From positions 1 through 35,106 of the IMG/VR virus record IMGVR_UViG_3300042565_001418: DNA of 35,106 bases. One strand, 5' to 3'. The DNA is from a virus. The first letter of the stretch is position 1; the number at the start of each line of letters is the position of its first letter. Below, one piece after another: positions 1 through 7,582 of this stretch. The translations under genes were made by a program, and so were the position numbers. Under the pieces are notes generated by a model. That model saw only the letters and a program-made list of their open reading frames with translations. It did no database searches and was not told the origin of the DNA.

Positions 1-343
1 TGTAATCCCACAGGGTTTCAGTCTCGCGGTCATAGAGGTCGATCTGTCCACCCAGCTTGACCCCGTCCACATCGATATAGTATCTCTGTTCGCAGATGTA
101 TCTTTCGGGATTTCGCTTGGCAATCTGCTCCAGAACGTAGTGGTTGGCCGTTCCCAGCATTGTCCACACTTTTTCGGAACAATCCATGGTGATCTCGTCG
201 CAATGGCGTCTCCACAATTCAGAAATCTTGGGAGGCTGGGCCAATCCAGTAGTAGTGATGTCGGACTCGCCTTTGCTGTATGTGTCCTCGCTGACAAGGT
301 CTACGAAGGGTTGTGGAAGATTGTAGATATTCGATATGGTCAT
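1..343 (-). CDS. PD-(D/E)XK superfamily nuclease, C-terminal part cut by window edge
   Basis: The reading frame opens at 343 (MTISNIYNLPQPF) and is still open at base 1, so about 114 N-terminal residues are visible. Near the edge it reads GGQIDLYDRETETLWDY and the next codon begins with A. This matches the core of RecB/Cas4-like PD-(D/E)XK nucleases, where Asp of the GxID element and the (D/E)xK pair bind metal. Such phage proteins usually act as exonucleases in replication or recombination. The start overlaps the stop of the upstream gene as ATGA, and AGAGGA lies seven bases before it. The catalytic Lys and the C-terminus are outside the window, so the family call rests on partial sequence. 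Confidence 0.75.
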   Translation of the reverse strand, partial: MTISNIYNLPQPFVDLVSEDTYSKGESDITTTGLAQPPKISELWRRHCDEITMDCSEKVWTMLGTANHYVLEQIAKRNPERYICEQRYYIDVDGVKLGGQIDLYDRETETLWDY

Positions 344-810
344 AGTTTTTCCTCTACTTCTTTGCTGGCATACCAGCGCCATCCCTTCCAAGATCCCGCA
401 ACTTTTTGTTTCGGGGTTCCATTTGAAAGGTGTGGGCGAAGCCCCGAAAGACATTTATAAGCATTACATAAATCTGATGTCCCAAAACGTTTCCACTGTA
501 AATCTTTAATATCAAAAAGATTGCCATGAGTGCGTAAAAATTCCGCCAAGTTTTTAAATTCATAAACAACATTCTTAGGAGAACGAAACCTCCAAATAGA
601 AGAACGAAAATGCTGTTCTCCCTTTTGAAATTTAGGAAGGGCAAGTCTGGCTATGGTTGCTTTTTCGCGATATTTAAAAGATACAATCCGCGCTGCATTT
701 TTAATTTTTTGCGAATTACGTATGCCAGAAAGTTTTTTTTGTTTATATAGATCTGGATTTTTTTCGCGCCACCGCAAGATGTTTTCAATTGGTGAGGGTC
801 TGGTGATCAT
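340..810 (-). CDS. NUMOD-like DNA-binding protein, homing-endonuclease relative without a visible nuclease domain
   Basis: This 156-residue basic protein starts MITRPSPIEN. Its C-terminal half has the pattern of DNA-binding modules attached to phage HNH or GIY-YIG homing enzymes: WRFRSPKNVVYEFKNL, then AEFLRTHGNLF, then GSWKGWRWYA. The N-terminal half is helical and Lys/Arg-rich, like NUMOD3 repeats. No HNH or GIY-YIG catalytic motif is visible, so it may be a remnant or a free DNA-binding protein. The frame stays open upstream to an ATG at 918, but the family-like sequence begins only at the Met chosen here. The gene looks AT-richer than its neighbours, as expected for a mobile insertion. 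Its stop overlaps the next start by four bases. Confidence 0.7.
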   Translation of the reverse strand: MITRPSPIENILRWREKNPDLYKQKKLSGIRNSQKIKNAARIVSFKYREKATIARLALPKFQKGEQHFRSSIWRFRSPKNVVYEFKNLAEFLRTHGNLFDIKDLQWKRFGTSDLCNAYKCLSGLRPHLSNGTPKQKVAGSWKGWRWYASKEVEEKL

Positions 811-922
811 GTGTAGTTTGACAGGTGTGTGTTTGATTCGTTCAAAAAGAGGCGGGGCATGGAGCGACCCCATATTAAGCGCAACTACGTCCTTGCGAAC
901 AGTAGCGCACCCCGCCAAAGGA

Positions 923-1084
923 TTATTTACCCTTCTTCTTTTTGCTCATGCCAGCTTCGCTCGTGGCAATTGCCTTCGCTTGGGAGGGCTTGGTCACCTT
1001 CTGGCCCGAACTGCTCTTGAGTTTCCCCTTGGAAAATTCGCGCATTACGGTTGCCACTTTCTTTTCTCCTTTGGATTTTTTCAT
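923..1084 (-). CDS. Small basic DUF6496-like protein
   Basis: A 53-residue protein (MKKSKGEKKVATVMREFSKG and onward) ending in SKKKKGK. The core pattern, VATVMREFSKGKLKSSSGQK followed by a QAKAIATSEAGMSK stretch, fits the short lysine-rich DUF6496 proteins common in phages and plasmids. Their function is not known to me; the charge suggests nucleic-acid contact. The start lies three bases after the stop of the SWIM gene, so it is probably coupled to it. It has no Shine-Dalgarno. The frame is short and overlaps longer spurious frames on both strands, so automatic callers could miss it. Confidence 0.8.
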   Translation of the reverse strand: MKKSKGEKKVATVMREFSKGKLKSSSGQKVTKPSQAKAIATSEAGMSKKKKGK

Positions 1085-1087
1085 ATA

Positions 1088-1363
1088 CTATGCTGCTATT
1101 AGTTGGTTGTTGTTTGACTTCGGCGTTTGGACGCCCAAGAGTTTGCAGAGGTATCGGATGTGGAAGCACTCTTTGCGGAATTGATAGCCTGAACAAGTGC
1201 AGGAACACCCTGTGATATCCCCGATTTCATCGGTAGTGAATTCCACCATGTAGTAGTCTTCGCGATTCGTCCGACTTTGAACGAGGAATGATCCCTTATC
1301 ATGCGACAGAATTTCGATGCCATGGTTTTGGCTGGAATCTCCGCGCTCTCGCTCATCAGTCAT
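1088..1363 (-). CDS. SWIM-type zinc-finger protein
   Basis: A 91-residue protein. Residues 53-68 read CSCTCSGYQFRKECFH, which fits the SWIM signature CxC...CxH with Cys55, Cys57, Cys66 and His68 as likely zinc ligands. SWIM domains bind DNA or protein partners in recombination factors, transposases and helicases. Here the domain stands almost alone after a short beta-rich stretch (FLVQSRTNREDYYMVEF). The gene starts inside the 3' end of the upstream gene with an eight-base overlap, and the DUF6496-like gene follows after three bases. A role in phage DNA metabolism is inferred from the domain and from its neighbours. Confidence 0.8.
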   Translation of the reverse strand: MTDERERGDSSQNHGIEILSHDKGSFLVQSRTNREDYYMVEFTTDEIGDITGCSCTCSGYQFRKECFHIRYLCKLLGVQTPKSNNNQLIAA

Positions 1364-2012
1364 TCGCTTGTGGACTATTCAAAGATTCGGCCTTGCTTGC
1401 CCCGAAGCCCAATTGTTCTGGGGTGTATGCTGTAATGGGCATTGCTGAAATGTGGCCTTGGCGATCCGCTTGAATGAAGAGGGTAGTTGCGATTCCCTGA
1501 CGATGCTGCTCTGGAAGGTTTAGCTCTACCGCAATGTCGTTGGCCTTCTTGACGCACAGACGCATCAGGTTTGCCGCCTGACAGAGGAATTGCTTGGCGT
1601 CTTTGTCTGGGTGGGGCGGAGCCGTAACAACCTTTTCTGCGGGCTTCTGGGGCGATTGAGAGGTGTTAATGGTGTTCCATGTAACGGGCTTCGATTGAGT
1701 GGGGGCCGCAGGCAGACTGGAAGCGGGAACCCCAGCAGGCTGGATCTCCATGGAATCGGTCTTCTGCTTGGAGTTACCAGAGGCAATGAGTACTACGGAC
1801 TTGCCAACATATTGCTGGAACTTCGACGCAATGTCCTTATTCTCAGTGAAATACACATGGGCTGCGCCATCAACAATTAATTCGATAACGCACAATGAGT
1901 TGTTCTTCACCCATTTAGGGGGCGATTTGACGGCTACGAGTTTCGGCCCGTTTTTAGCCAAGGTAAAATGTGAGAGGACTGGTGCTTTGGGTTGGTTTGA
2001 TTGATATGCCAT
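1356..2012 (-). CDS. Conserved phage protein, possible ssDNA-binding or replication accessory factor
   Basis: A 218-residue protein in three parts. The N-terminal 70 residues are beta-rich (VIELIVDGAAHVYFTENKD, then YVGKSVVLIASGNSKQ) and could form an OB-like fold. A Pro/Ser/Thr-rich linker follows at about 90-135. The helical C-terminus contains FLCQAANLMRLCVKKANDIA and RQGIATTLFIQADRQG. I have the impression that this C-terminal pattern recurs in small phage proteins encoded near replication genes, but I cannot assign an activity. It is the first gene of its unit, directly below a terminator and a sigma70-like promoter. The leader is only a few bases long and has no Shine-Dalgarno. Confidence 0.75.
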   Translation of the reverse strand: MAYQSNQPKAPVLSHFTLAKNGPKLVAVKSPPKWVKNNSLCVIELIVDGAAHVYFTENKDIASKFQQYVGKSVVLIASGNSKQKTDSMEIQPAGVPASSLPAAPTQSKPVTWNTINTSQSPQKPAEKVVTAPPHPDKDAKQFLCQAANLMRLCVKKANDIAVELNLPEQHRQGIATTLFIQADRQGHISAMPITAYTPEQLGFGASKAESLNSPQAND

Positions 2013-2026
2013 ATAGGTAGGTGTTC

Positions 2027-2053
2027 GTTATATCCGACAACCCAACTTGTCAA
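2027..2053 (-). promoter_or_regulatory. Sigma70-like promoter with near-leaderless start
   Basis: On the minus strand TTGACA (2053-2048) and TATAAC (2032-2027) are separated by 15 bases, slightly short of the usual 16-18. A transcript would start about seven bases below the -10, near 2020, giving a leader of roughly eight bases before the ATG at 2012. It sits immediately after a strong terminator, which supports a new transcription unit here. Confidence 0.5.
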
Positions 2054-2059
2054 GCGTTC

Positions 2060-2095
2060 AAAAAAAGCGGGGCCGAGTTTTTAGCCCGACCCCGC
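2060..2095 (-). terminator. Rho-independent terminator
   Basis: Read on the minus strand, GCGGGGTCGGG (2095-2085) can pair with CTCGGCCCCGC (2077-2067) across a seven-base loop, with 9 of 11 pairs. Seven T residues (2066-2060) follow at once. This is a classical intrinsic terminator for transcription arriving from the HNH gene at 2155-2883, and it isolates the downstream promoter. Confidence 0.8.
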
Positions 2096-2154
2096 CCCAC
2101 ACACATGAAAACAGGAAGACGAATGCCTTCCAAGTGAGCAACTTATCATTACTG

Positions 2155-2883
2155 CTAACCAATGCAAGGCATTTTTGCGCCCTTTTTCAAATTTTCTTGA
2201 GGATAAAGCGGCTGAAGATTTGTCCAGTGGCAAGCCGCCTTTAATTGTTTTGAATCGGTGAGATCAAAAGAAGCAAGAGGTCGGATATGATCAATATGGA
2301 AGCTGTTTGGTTTGTCCCAAGACATGCCATCGCGAAACTGTTTTTCAATGTGCTTCTTTAAAAAAGCATAAGAGCATCCAATAAGTTCTCGCGTTTTATG
2401 AGATTTTTTGATGTTTGATAGTCTTAAGGCAGACGTTATTCTACTTCTTACTCTTAAAGATAGACAAAATTGAGGATCTTTTACTCTTCTTTCTTGAAAA
2501 TATTTATTAGTTCTTTTTTTAACTTCTGGGCGTCTTCGATATTCATACATTTTGACTTTTTTTCTTTCTTTGGCGTGTGGTCTTTTTGCCCATTCTAATT
2601 TTGAAATTTTTACTTTTTCTTTGTGTTTTTGGCGATACCACTCCATGTATTTCCTAACCCGTTCTTTGTTTTCAGGAAGGTTTCTTTTTCTGGTTAATTC
2701 TTCTTTTCTTTGTTGATACCTTTGAGCCTCCCTTTTAAGTTTTTGATGCTGTCTTTTTTGAAACTTCTCTACTTCAAGCCAAATTTCACCGAGTTCAGCT
2801 TTATTCTTGTATTTTAAGTATTCCCAGAATATCTTTCCGTCTTCGCGAGTATCACCTTTTTTGTGTTTTTTATCAGTTTCCAT
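2155..2883 (-). CDS. HNH endonuclease, probable free-standing homing endonuclease
   Basis: A 242-residue, very basic protein. Residues 1-130 are a Lys/Arg-rich helical extension. The C-terminal domain has the HNH core: HIDH at 196-199, then HWTNLQPLYPQENLKKGAK from 219, with Asn222 and Asn231 in the usual places. HNH enzymes of this type nick or cut phage DNA and often spread as homing endonucleases. The gene looks clearly AT-richer than the blocks around it and is bounded by a terminator downstream and a divergent intergenic region upstream. Both suggest an inserted element. A role in DNA processing for the phage itself cannot be excluded. Confidence 0.88.
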   Translation of the reverse strand: METDKKHKKGDTREDGKIFWEYLKYKNKAELGEIWLEVEKFQKRQHQKLKREAQRYQQRKEELTRKRNLPENKERVRKYMEWYRQKHKEKVKISKLEWAKRPHAKERKKVKMYEYRRRPEVKKRTNKYFQERRVKDPQFCLSLRVRSRITSALRLSNIKKSHKTRELIGCSYAFLKKHIEKQFRDGMSWDKPNSFHIDHIRPLASFDLTDSKQLKAACHWTNLQPLYPQENLKKGAKMPCIG

Positions 2884-2967
2884 GATTCATTATCATAATA
2901 GCTGGTTTTACACCGAACTCAATAAAGAATCTTGATAAACTGTTGATTATAGAATAGATTATATTTA
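2884..2967. promoter_or_regulatory. Divergent AT-rich intergenic region
   Basis: These 84 bases separate the minus-strand HNH gene from the plus-strand unit beginning at 2968. They must hold the signals for the plus unit. TTGATA (2932-2937) and TTATAT (2959-2964) resemble promoter boxes but are 21 bases apart, so no pair is convincing. There is no Shine-Dalgarno before the ATG at 2968; the last bases read TTATATTTA. Confidence 0.35.
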
Positions 2968-5400
2968 ATGGAACAACCGCCCCTAAACCGCTCCTACGTT
3001 ATTTCTTATGCGGCGAACGATAGAGACTTTCCAACGATTGGACTGAGAGCAGATCCCCGTGTTGCGGGGTATCGGGTGCCAGAGGATTTAAGTCCCCATC
3101 CTGATAGCAAGCGTTATCCTAACCATGTCTTTACAGGTTCCCAGCCTTCCAATGGGGACGAGCGGGTTACCCACATTTACGAGATCCTACCTTCTCCTTG
3201 GGTGCCGTTTACCCGCTACGATGACGATCTGGGCCCGATTCAGGGAAGGCGCAGGGCAGTCAAAAACGAGAACCAACAAGCCAGTCTAGCCACCGATAAA
3301 AAGGTTTCCTATGAGGGTCGCGAGGGTTCGGCAATTGTTTCAAATGAGATTGAAGAAACTTGGTCAATCAAGACTGATGAAGATGGCAACTCTCTTTTTC
3401 CTATTCGGGATCGGGATTTTTATGATGCATCCCGTGGCCCCGTTCAAGAACGCCGTCAACTCTTCGTGCCTACGGGAGAAGAAGAGGGAAGCCTAGAAAA
3501 TATCAACGGAGTTATTACCCAGACCTCCTACGAACCTTACAACGAATTTCTTTCGGTCAAGATTGTCCAGACCTACAAGGTGGATGGTCCGCAACTGATC
3601 GGCAAAGCAACCAATGAAGAAGGACAATTGGTTACAATAACAACCCAAAGAAAGGCAGCATTGGGATATGTTCCGCCAAATCCGACCTCAACCAAGATCG
3701 TTGAAGTTTCTCGCGAGGATGCCGAATCCTTAGTTGAACGCATTGTTGACACACCCGAAGTTTTCGGAGCCAGAATTTACCGCAAAACAAAAGAAGACCT
3801 TACCCCGCAAAAATTTAGAGCTTCCCAAGAAGATCTCACATTTGAGCAGACAATTGCTGGAACAGCTAACCCAAATATCATTTTACTTTCTGGAGAGTTT
3901 GCCAAAAGCGAACAGCAGGTTACAAAATTTGTTAAGAGGGTTTCCACAACTTCAAGAGCGATTACCGAAGCAGTAACATTGGTTGAGAGCGTTTTAACTC
4001 CAGACGGCCAAGTTGGAACAAGAACGCTAACCCTTGATAGTGATCCACAGGAATTTGTGCCGTCCGCACTTTTAATTGATGCCAGTATTGAAAACTTAGG
4101 TGATGGAAGAACTGTAAAAACAGAAACGGTTGTTCCACAAGTTTTTTCAGCAAAAACAATTCAAAAAACCAAGTTGGATAATGTTCCAGAAAAATTTAAA
4201 GTATTAAAACCAGAAATAATTACAGAAGAAACAGTAGAGGGAACCATTACTGAACCATCTCTTGGCAATGAAGACCTATCAAAATCAGAACAACAAGTAA
4301 ATAAATTTTTAAAACGAGTCAGAACAATAAAAAGAGACAACTCAACCACGGGAACAATAGAGGGTAAAATTTTTACAACAGAGCTTGGAGGAGGGTACGC
4401 CAGAGTAATAGAAACCTACCCATTTGGTGGTGGAGAAACTTCATCTCCAGCTTTTGGAACAATTGATGAACAAATAGAAAATTTGGGGGATGGAAAAAAA
4501 TATAGCAGAAAAACAATACTGGATACGCCGCTTCCAAGGCTAAGTGGACAAGATTACGATCAAGAGCTTGATATTGTTATTCCATATAAACAGTTTTTTG
4601 CAGAAGCTAATACCAACTCTGCAACAGGAGAAAGAAAAAGAGTTACTCCGAGAGACTTAAAGCATAGCCAAGTTGTTGAATATGATGTCGCAGAAGCCCA
4701 AGAAGCCCTAGATAACTACTACTGGGAAATTCCAGACATGGTAAGCATCTCACTTCCAAATAAACTTATTTCTGTTGTAGCTGTTATTCAGCGTTCAACA
4801 GGAGAGTCAGAAGGCACGGGATTTGGAGACACTTATTTTTATACCACATCAAATTCAAATTCATCACGAGGAAAGGTTATCTACAACATAGAAGAGGGCT
4901 TTAATGGAAATATACCTGCAATTAGAGCGGTTTTTTTCCTGCCTAAAGAATCATCAAGTCCAGAAAATGTTTTAGCAGTAGTTCAAGCTAAAAGTGCAGT
5001 AGATGGGTTTTTCCCCAACGCAAGACCCCAATCACATGAGCTTGTGGTTTTTGGAAGCTCTGAAGATGTTTCCGAATCAAAAAGCGTGTCATTTACTTCT
5101 GGATCAGATAGTTCGTCGAAATCTGCTTCTTTTTCTATAGACTCAACAACAATACCTTCGACCATTCACGAAAGATTGACAGTTGGTTCAAATATAGATG
5201 ATCTAAATCCAGATAATAACAACTCTCCACAAGGTTCAAGCATTAGTGCCGCAGTTCGTCCAAACATCCTTGAAGCAACTAATCCATTCCCTGTTTTTCC
5301 AACTGGAAAATTTTTGTATCAAATAAATTCAACACCTTATAGATTTAGCTATGTTAGGGTTGAGGCTATTATTGTAAAAATAACAGAAGAATATGTTTAA
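2968..5400 (+). CDS. Large repeat-bearing protein, probable virion or tail component
   Basis: An 810-residue protein that I recognise only as a large phage protein of unknown function. The N-terminus (VAGYRVPEDLSPHPDSKRY, then PNHVFTGSQPSNGDERVTHI and YEILPSPWVPFTRYDDDLGP) looks like a conserved domain. Residues 259-517 hold two diverged copies of a unit of about 128 residues. The region at 560-600 (HSQVVEYDVAEAQEALDNYY) leads to a beta-rich, Ser/Asn-rich C-terminus like those of phage fibre or baseplate proteins. The first 700 bases look richer in GC than the rest of the gene. It heads a plus-strand unit and overlaps the next gene by eight bases. A virion role is inferred from size, repeats and composition. 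Confidence 0.8.
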   Translation: MEQPPLNRSYVISYAANDRDFPTIGLRADPRVAGYRVPEDLSPHPDSKRYPNHVFTGSQPSNGDERVTHIYEILPSPWVPFTRYDDDLGPIQGRRRAVKNENQQASLATDKKVSYEGREGSAIVSNEIEETWSIKTDEDGNSLFPIRDRDFYDASRGPVQERRQLFVPTGEEEGSLENINGVITQTSYEPYNEFLSVKIVQTYKVDGPQLIGKATNEEGQLVTITTQRKAALGYVPPNPTSTKIVEVSREDAESLVERIVDTPEVFGARIYRKTKEDLTPQKFRASQEDLTFEQTIAGTANPNIILLSGEFAKSEQQVTKFVKRVSTTSRAITEAVTLVESVLTPDGQVGTRTLTLDSDPQEFVPSALLIDASIENLGDGRTVKTETVVPQVFSAKTIQKTKLDNVPEKFKVLKPEIITEETVEGTITEPSLGNEDLSKSEQQVNKFLKRVRTIKRDNSTTGTIEGKIFTTELGGGYARVIETYPFGGGETSSPAFGTIDEQIENLGDGKKYSRKTILDTPLPRLSGQDYDQELDIVIPYKQFFAEANTNSATGERKRVTPRDLKHSQVVEYDVAEAQEALDNYYWEIPDMVSISLPNKLISVVAVIQRSTGESEGTGFGDTYFYTTSNSNSSRGKVIYNIEEGFNGNIPAIRAVFFLPKESSSPENVLAVVQAKSAVDGFFPNARPQSHELVVFGSSEDVSESKSVSFTSGSDSSSKSASFSIDSTTIPSTIHERLTVGSNIDDLNPDNNNSPQGSSISAAVRPNILEATNPFPVFPTGKFLYQINSTPYRFSYVRVEAIIVKITEEYV
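3742..4518 (+). repeat. Two diverged tandem protein repeats of about 128 residues
   Basis: Residues 259-387 and 388-517 of the 810-residue protein align. Both run from DTPEVFGARI or VPQVFSAKTI, through KSEQQVTKFVKRVST or KSEQQVNKFLKRVRT, to ENLGDGRTVKTET or ENLGDGKKYSRKT. A third copy may begin at 518 (LDTPLPRL) but soon departs. This looks like lengthening of a fibrous protein by internal duplication. Confidence 0.75.
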
Positions 5401-5875
5401 ACAACCCATATCTCCATTTACGCCGTATGTAATTCCAAGAACACCGAACATTGGCGCTGATTCAAAAACAAATAATTTTTTATCTGCTAAATCTGGAGCC
5501 AGTAGCGAAGAAAATCCTTCAAGATTTCTTGAATGGAAAGAACAGCCCAATATACCCACTGGTGAAGATAACGATATGCTTAAATGGTCTGGAGAAGAAT
5601 GGGTTGCTTTCTCGCCCTCTGGATCAGAGGAAGAGCCACATTATCTTAATTACGATGGTGAAGAGTTAAGTTGGTCGCCAGTTAAATCATCCTTTGAAAA
5701 GGGAAAAAATAAAGGAGACATTCTTTATTGGGATCCAGAAGCTGGAGAAGATGAAGAGGGCGATTGGGTGGTTTTGCAGGCTCCAGCAAACTCAAGCATC
5801 GCTATACAAGAATTTTTAATATGTGAAGACGGTGAGGCCGCAACAAAGCATATGTTGGTTTGGGAGACAACATAA
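5393..5875 (+). CDS. Acidic protein of the plus-strand unit, possible tail-associated protein
   Basis: A 160-residue acidic protein of unknown function. It contains short repeated units with Trp at the end of a beta-turn: NDMLKWSGEEWVAF, then LNYDGEELSWSPV, then GDILYWDPEAGEDEEGDWVV. Similar GD-x-L-x-W units occur in phage tail fibre and neck proteins. It begins inside the stop region of the 810-residue protein gene with an eight-base overlap, so the two are probably translated together. GAAGAAT just before the ATG is a weak ribosome-binding match. A structural role is inferred from context and repeats only. Confidence 0.65.
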   Translation: MFKQPISPFTPYVIPRTPNIGADSKTNNFLSAKSGASSEENPSRFLEWKEQPNIPTGEDNDMLKWSGEEWVAFSPSGSEEEPHYLNYDGEELSWSPVKSSFEKGKNKGDILYWDPEAGEDEEGDWVVLQAPANSSIAIQEFLICEDGEAATKHMLVWETT

Positions 5876-5904
5876 AACTAATAGCGCCAAAGTAATAATT
5901 AATT

Positions 5905-6549
5905 ATGGAGGAGGCATTTAGATTTTTTGGTTTATTTCCATTTTGTCCAAAGAAAGAAGGATTGGACGAAATTAGCGGTGTTGACATGTCATTAGATGAT
6001 GCCATGTTTTTATATTGGAAAGCGAAAAGCGTACAAGTTAATGTAAACTTTTCTTATCTTGGATATCCAAGCCCGCCATCAGTAGAAAATTTAACTACAA
6101 TTTTTGATAACATTAATGAAGAAAAAGAAATATCACCATCATCTATCCAAGAAAGGGTATGTTATAACTCAATAAAAATTTCAAGTTTTGATGGAGATGA
6201 GTTTCCCTTTCCTGTTGAAGACTTTGAATACCTTATAACTTTTTTCGCAGATGCTCGCCCATTTGATCCTAATGAGTATCCACAAGCTACGACAAATTAT
6301 CCAATTACTGAATCCAGCACCATAAGGGTCCATATGCAAATTGATATGAGAAATGGTGGATATTACACAAAAATGATTTCTGGTAATCCTCCATTTGCTG
6401 GACAGTTTAATTTTTCTTTTCCAACATATTTGAATGTTAATGGAAATCAATACACCATAAATACAACTCAAACAGTATCTGGACTTCCATTTGCAGAATC
6501 TCCAGATAATCCAAATCTTCAATACAGTGCAACCATATCAGTCACATGA
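5905..6549 (+). CDS. Hypothetical protein of the plus-strand unit
   Basis: A 214-residue protein with no family that I recognise. It is Phe/Tyr/Asn/Ser-rich with alternating beta-like segments (SVQVNVNFSYLGYP, FPVEDFEYLITFFADA, TYLNVNGNQYTINT). It has no signal peptide or membrane segment. The stop overlaps the next start as ATGA. Base composition is AT-rich, like the second half of the 810-residue protein gene, so the two may share a history. It is probably a virion or virion-associated protein, but the only basis is its place in the unit. Confidence 0.6.
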   Translation: MEEAFRFFGLFPFCPKKEGLDEISGVDMSLDDAMFLYWKAKSVQVNVNFSYLGYPSPPSVENLTTIFDNINEEKEISPSSIQERVCYNSIKISSFDGDEFPFPVEDFEYLITFFADARPFDPNEYPQATTNYPITESSTIRVHMQIDMRNGGYYTKMISGNPPFAGQFNFSFPTYLNVNGNQYTINTTQTVSGLPFAESPDNPNLQYSATISVT

Positions 6550-7295
6550 AATTTTGGTTTGCTTATTCGCATAGGCCAGAAATTTATGGTGAAGAAATGT
6601 TGTTTCTTTTTCTTGCAAACAACATGAACCTTCAAAGCGGAAATTCAATAGGATTGATTGCAAGCAAGGAGGACAAAAAATTTCTTGAGTCTTTTGGTTG
6701 TCGATACAAAGAATTTATTGAGGCAGATTTAACTGGAAAAAATGGAGCCTTAATTAAAATTGAAGCTATCCAAAAATTTTTGCCAGATGGAGATGCCCTT
6801 ATTGATGGAGATGTTTTTTTAAGCAAAAAATTAAATCTCAACCCATCTTATGCTTGGGTTCTTAATTATGAACCATTATATTTTTTCAAAAAGTATAATG
6901 ACGACTATCTCAAACAATGCGTTCCAACAGGAAATAGAACAATTAATGCAGGATTATTATACGCTCCCAAAGATCACTTTAGGGAATATGCAAGACAAGC
7001 CGAACATCTTGCAAAACAAGAAAAGTGCATTGGGCATACATATGAACAAATGTTTTTTTTAAAATATTGCCAAGACAAAAATATTGAAATTTTTGCAATT
7101 TACCCAAAAGAAGTCCACCTTAAATCAGAAGTTGAAATTATGTGGCAAGAAAGCGGTGTGCGACATCCGTTTTGTTATAAATGTTCATTGATAGAAACTC
7201 AACGCTGTATTCAAATTGCCATGAAATTTGGAAATAAAGAAGATATAAAAAAATTTATTATTCAAAAACGGCCATATTATAAAACAATGATTTAA
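6546..7295 (+). CDS. Glycosyltransferase-like protein (DUF6734-like)
   Basis: A 249-residue protein. Residues 87-91 read DGDVF, a DxD-type metal and nucleotide-sugar motif, preceded by a helical stretch ending KFLPDGDALI. Around residue 128 TINAGLLYAPKDHF resembles the acceptor-site strand of GT-A enzymes and DUF6734 proteins. It probably transfers a sugar to a phage or host molecule; the acceptor cannot be told. It is the last gene of the plus-strand unit, and its stop overlaps the stop of the convergent winged-helix gene by four bases with no terminator visible between them. It is AT-rich like the two genes before it. A second glycosyltransferase-like gene lies at 31978. Confidence 0.7.
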   Translation: MKFWFAYSHRPEIYGEEMLFLFLANNMNLQSGNSIGLIASKEDKKFLESFGCRYKEFIEADLTGKNGALIKIEAIQKFLPDGDALIDGDVFLSKKLNLNPSYAWVLNYEPLYFFKKYNDDYLKQCVPTGNRTINAGLLYAPKDHFREYARQAEHLAKQEKCIGHTYEQMFFLKYCQDKNIEIFAIYPKEVHLKSEVEIMWQESGVRHPFCYKCSLIETQRCIQIAMKFGNKEDIKKFIIQKRPYYKTMI

Positions 7296-7582
7296 ATTTT
7301 TGGCCTGACAAATACCATCTCGCGGGTTTTACCAGTTTGAATAACCTTTTTCTTTATCGACTCCATCTTGTCGCTATTAGCCAACTCCAACACCCTCTGC
7401 CTTGATAGGCTGGTCATTCGGGCGACATCCCGAACCGTCTTCCATCCTTCGGCCTCCATGGCTTCAATTGTGGTCTTGGTGTTGTCTTCCCTGAAAGACT
7501 CCCAGACGCTATCCCATGACGGGACTACAATTTTATCATCGGAGCCTTTTGCTCTTCCAGTTTTGCTATGATGGGTTGCCAT
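7292..7582 (-). CDS. Winged-helix-turn-helix-like small protein
   Basis: A 96-residue protein. Residues 47-70 (GWKTVRDVARMTSLSRQRVL) look like a helix-turn-helix with a recognition helix, followed by a short wing (KVIQTGKTREMVFVRP). It may be a phage regulator or a DNA-binding accessory of packaging. AAAGGAA lies seven bases before the ATG, one of the few Shine-Dalgarno-like sites in the window. Its first 58 bases overlap the 3' end of the metallophosphoesterase gene in another frame. No later Met would keep the whole domain, so the upstream start is preferred. Confidence 0.7.
   Translation of the reverse strand: MATHHSKTGRAKGSDDKIVVPSWDSVWESFREDNTKTTIEAMEAEGWKTVRDVARMTSLSRQRVLELANSDKMESIKKKVIQTGKTREMVFVRPKI

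Noticed and set aside
844-871. Possible minus-strand terminator: GGGG and CCCC pair across ten bases with five T residues downstream
   Set aside because: The stem has only four pairs and a five-base gap before the T run. It shares CGTTCAAAAA with the strong terminator at 2060 but is too weak to call.
653-1102. A 149-codon plus-strand frame
   Set aside because: It is opposite the NUMOD-like and DUF6496-like genes and has no recognisable protein pattern.
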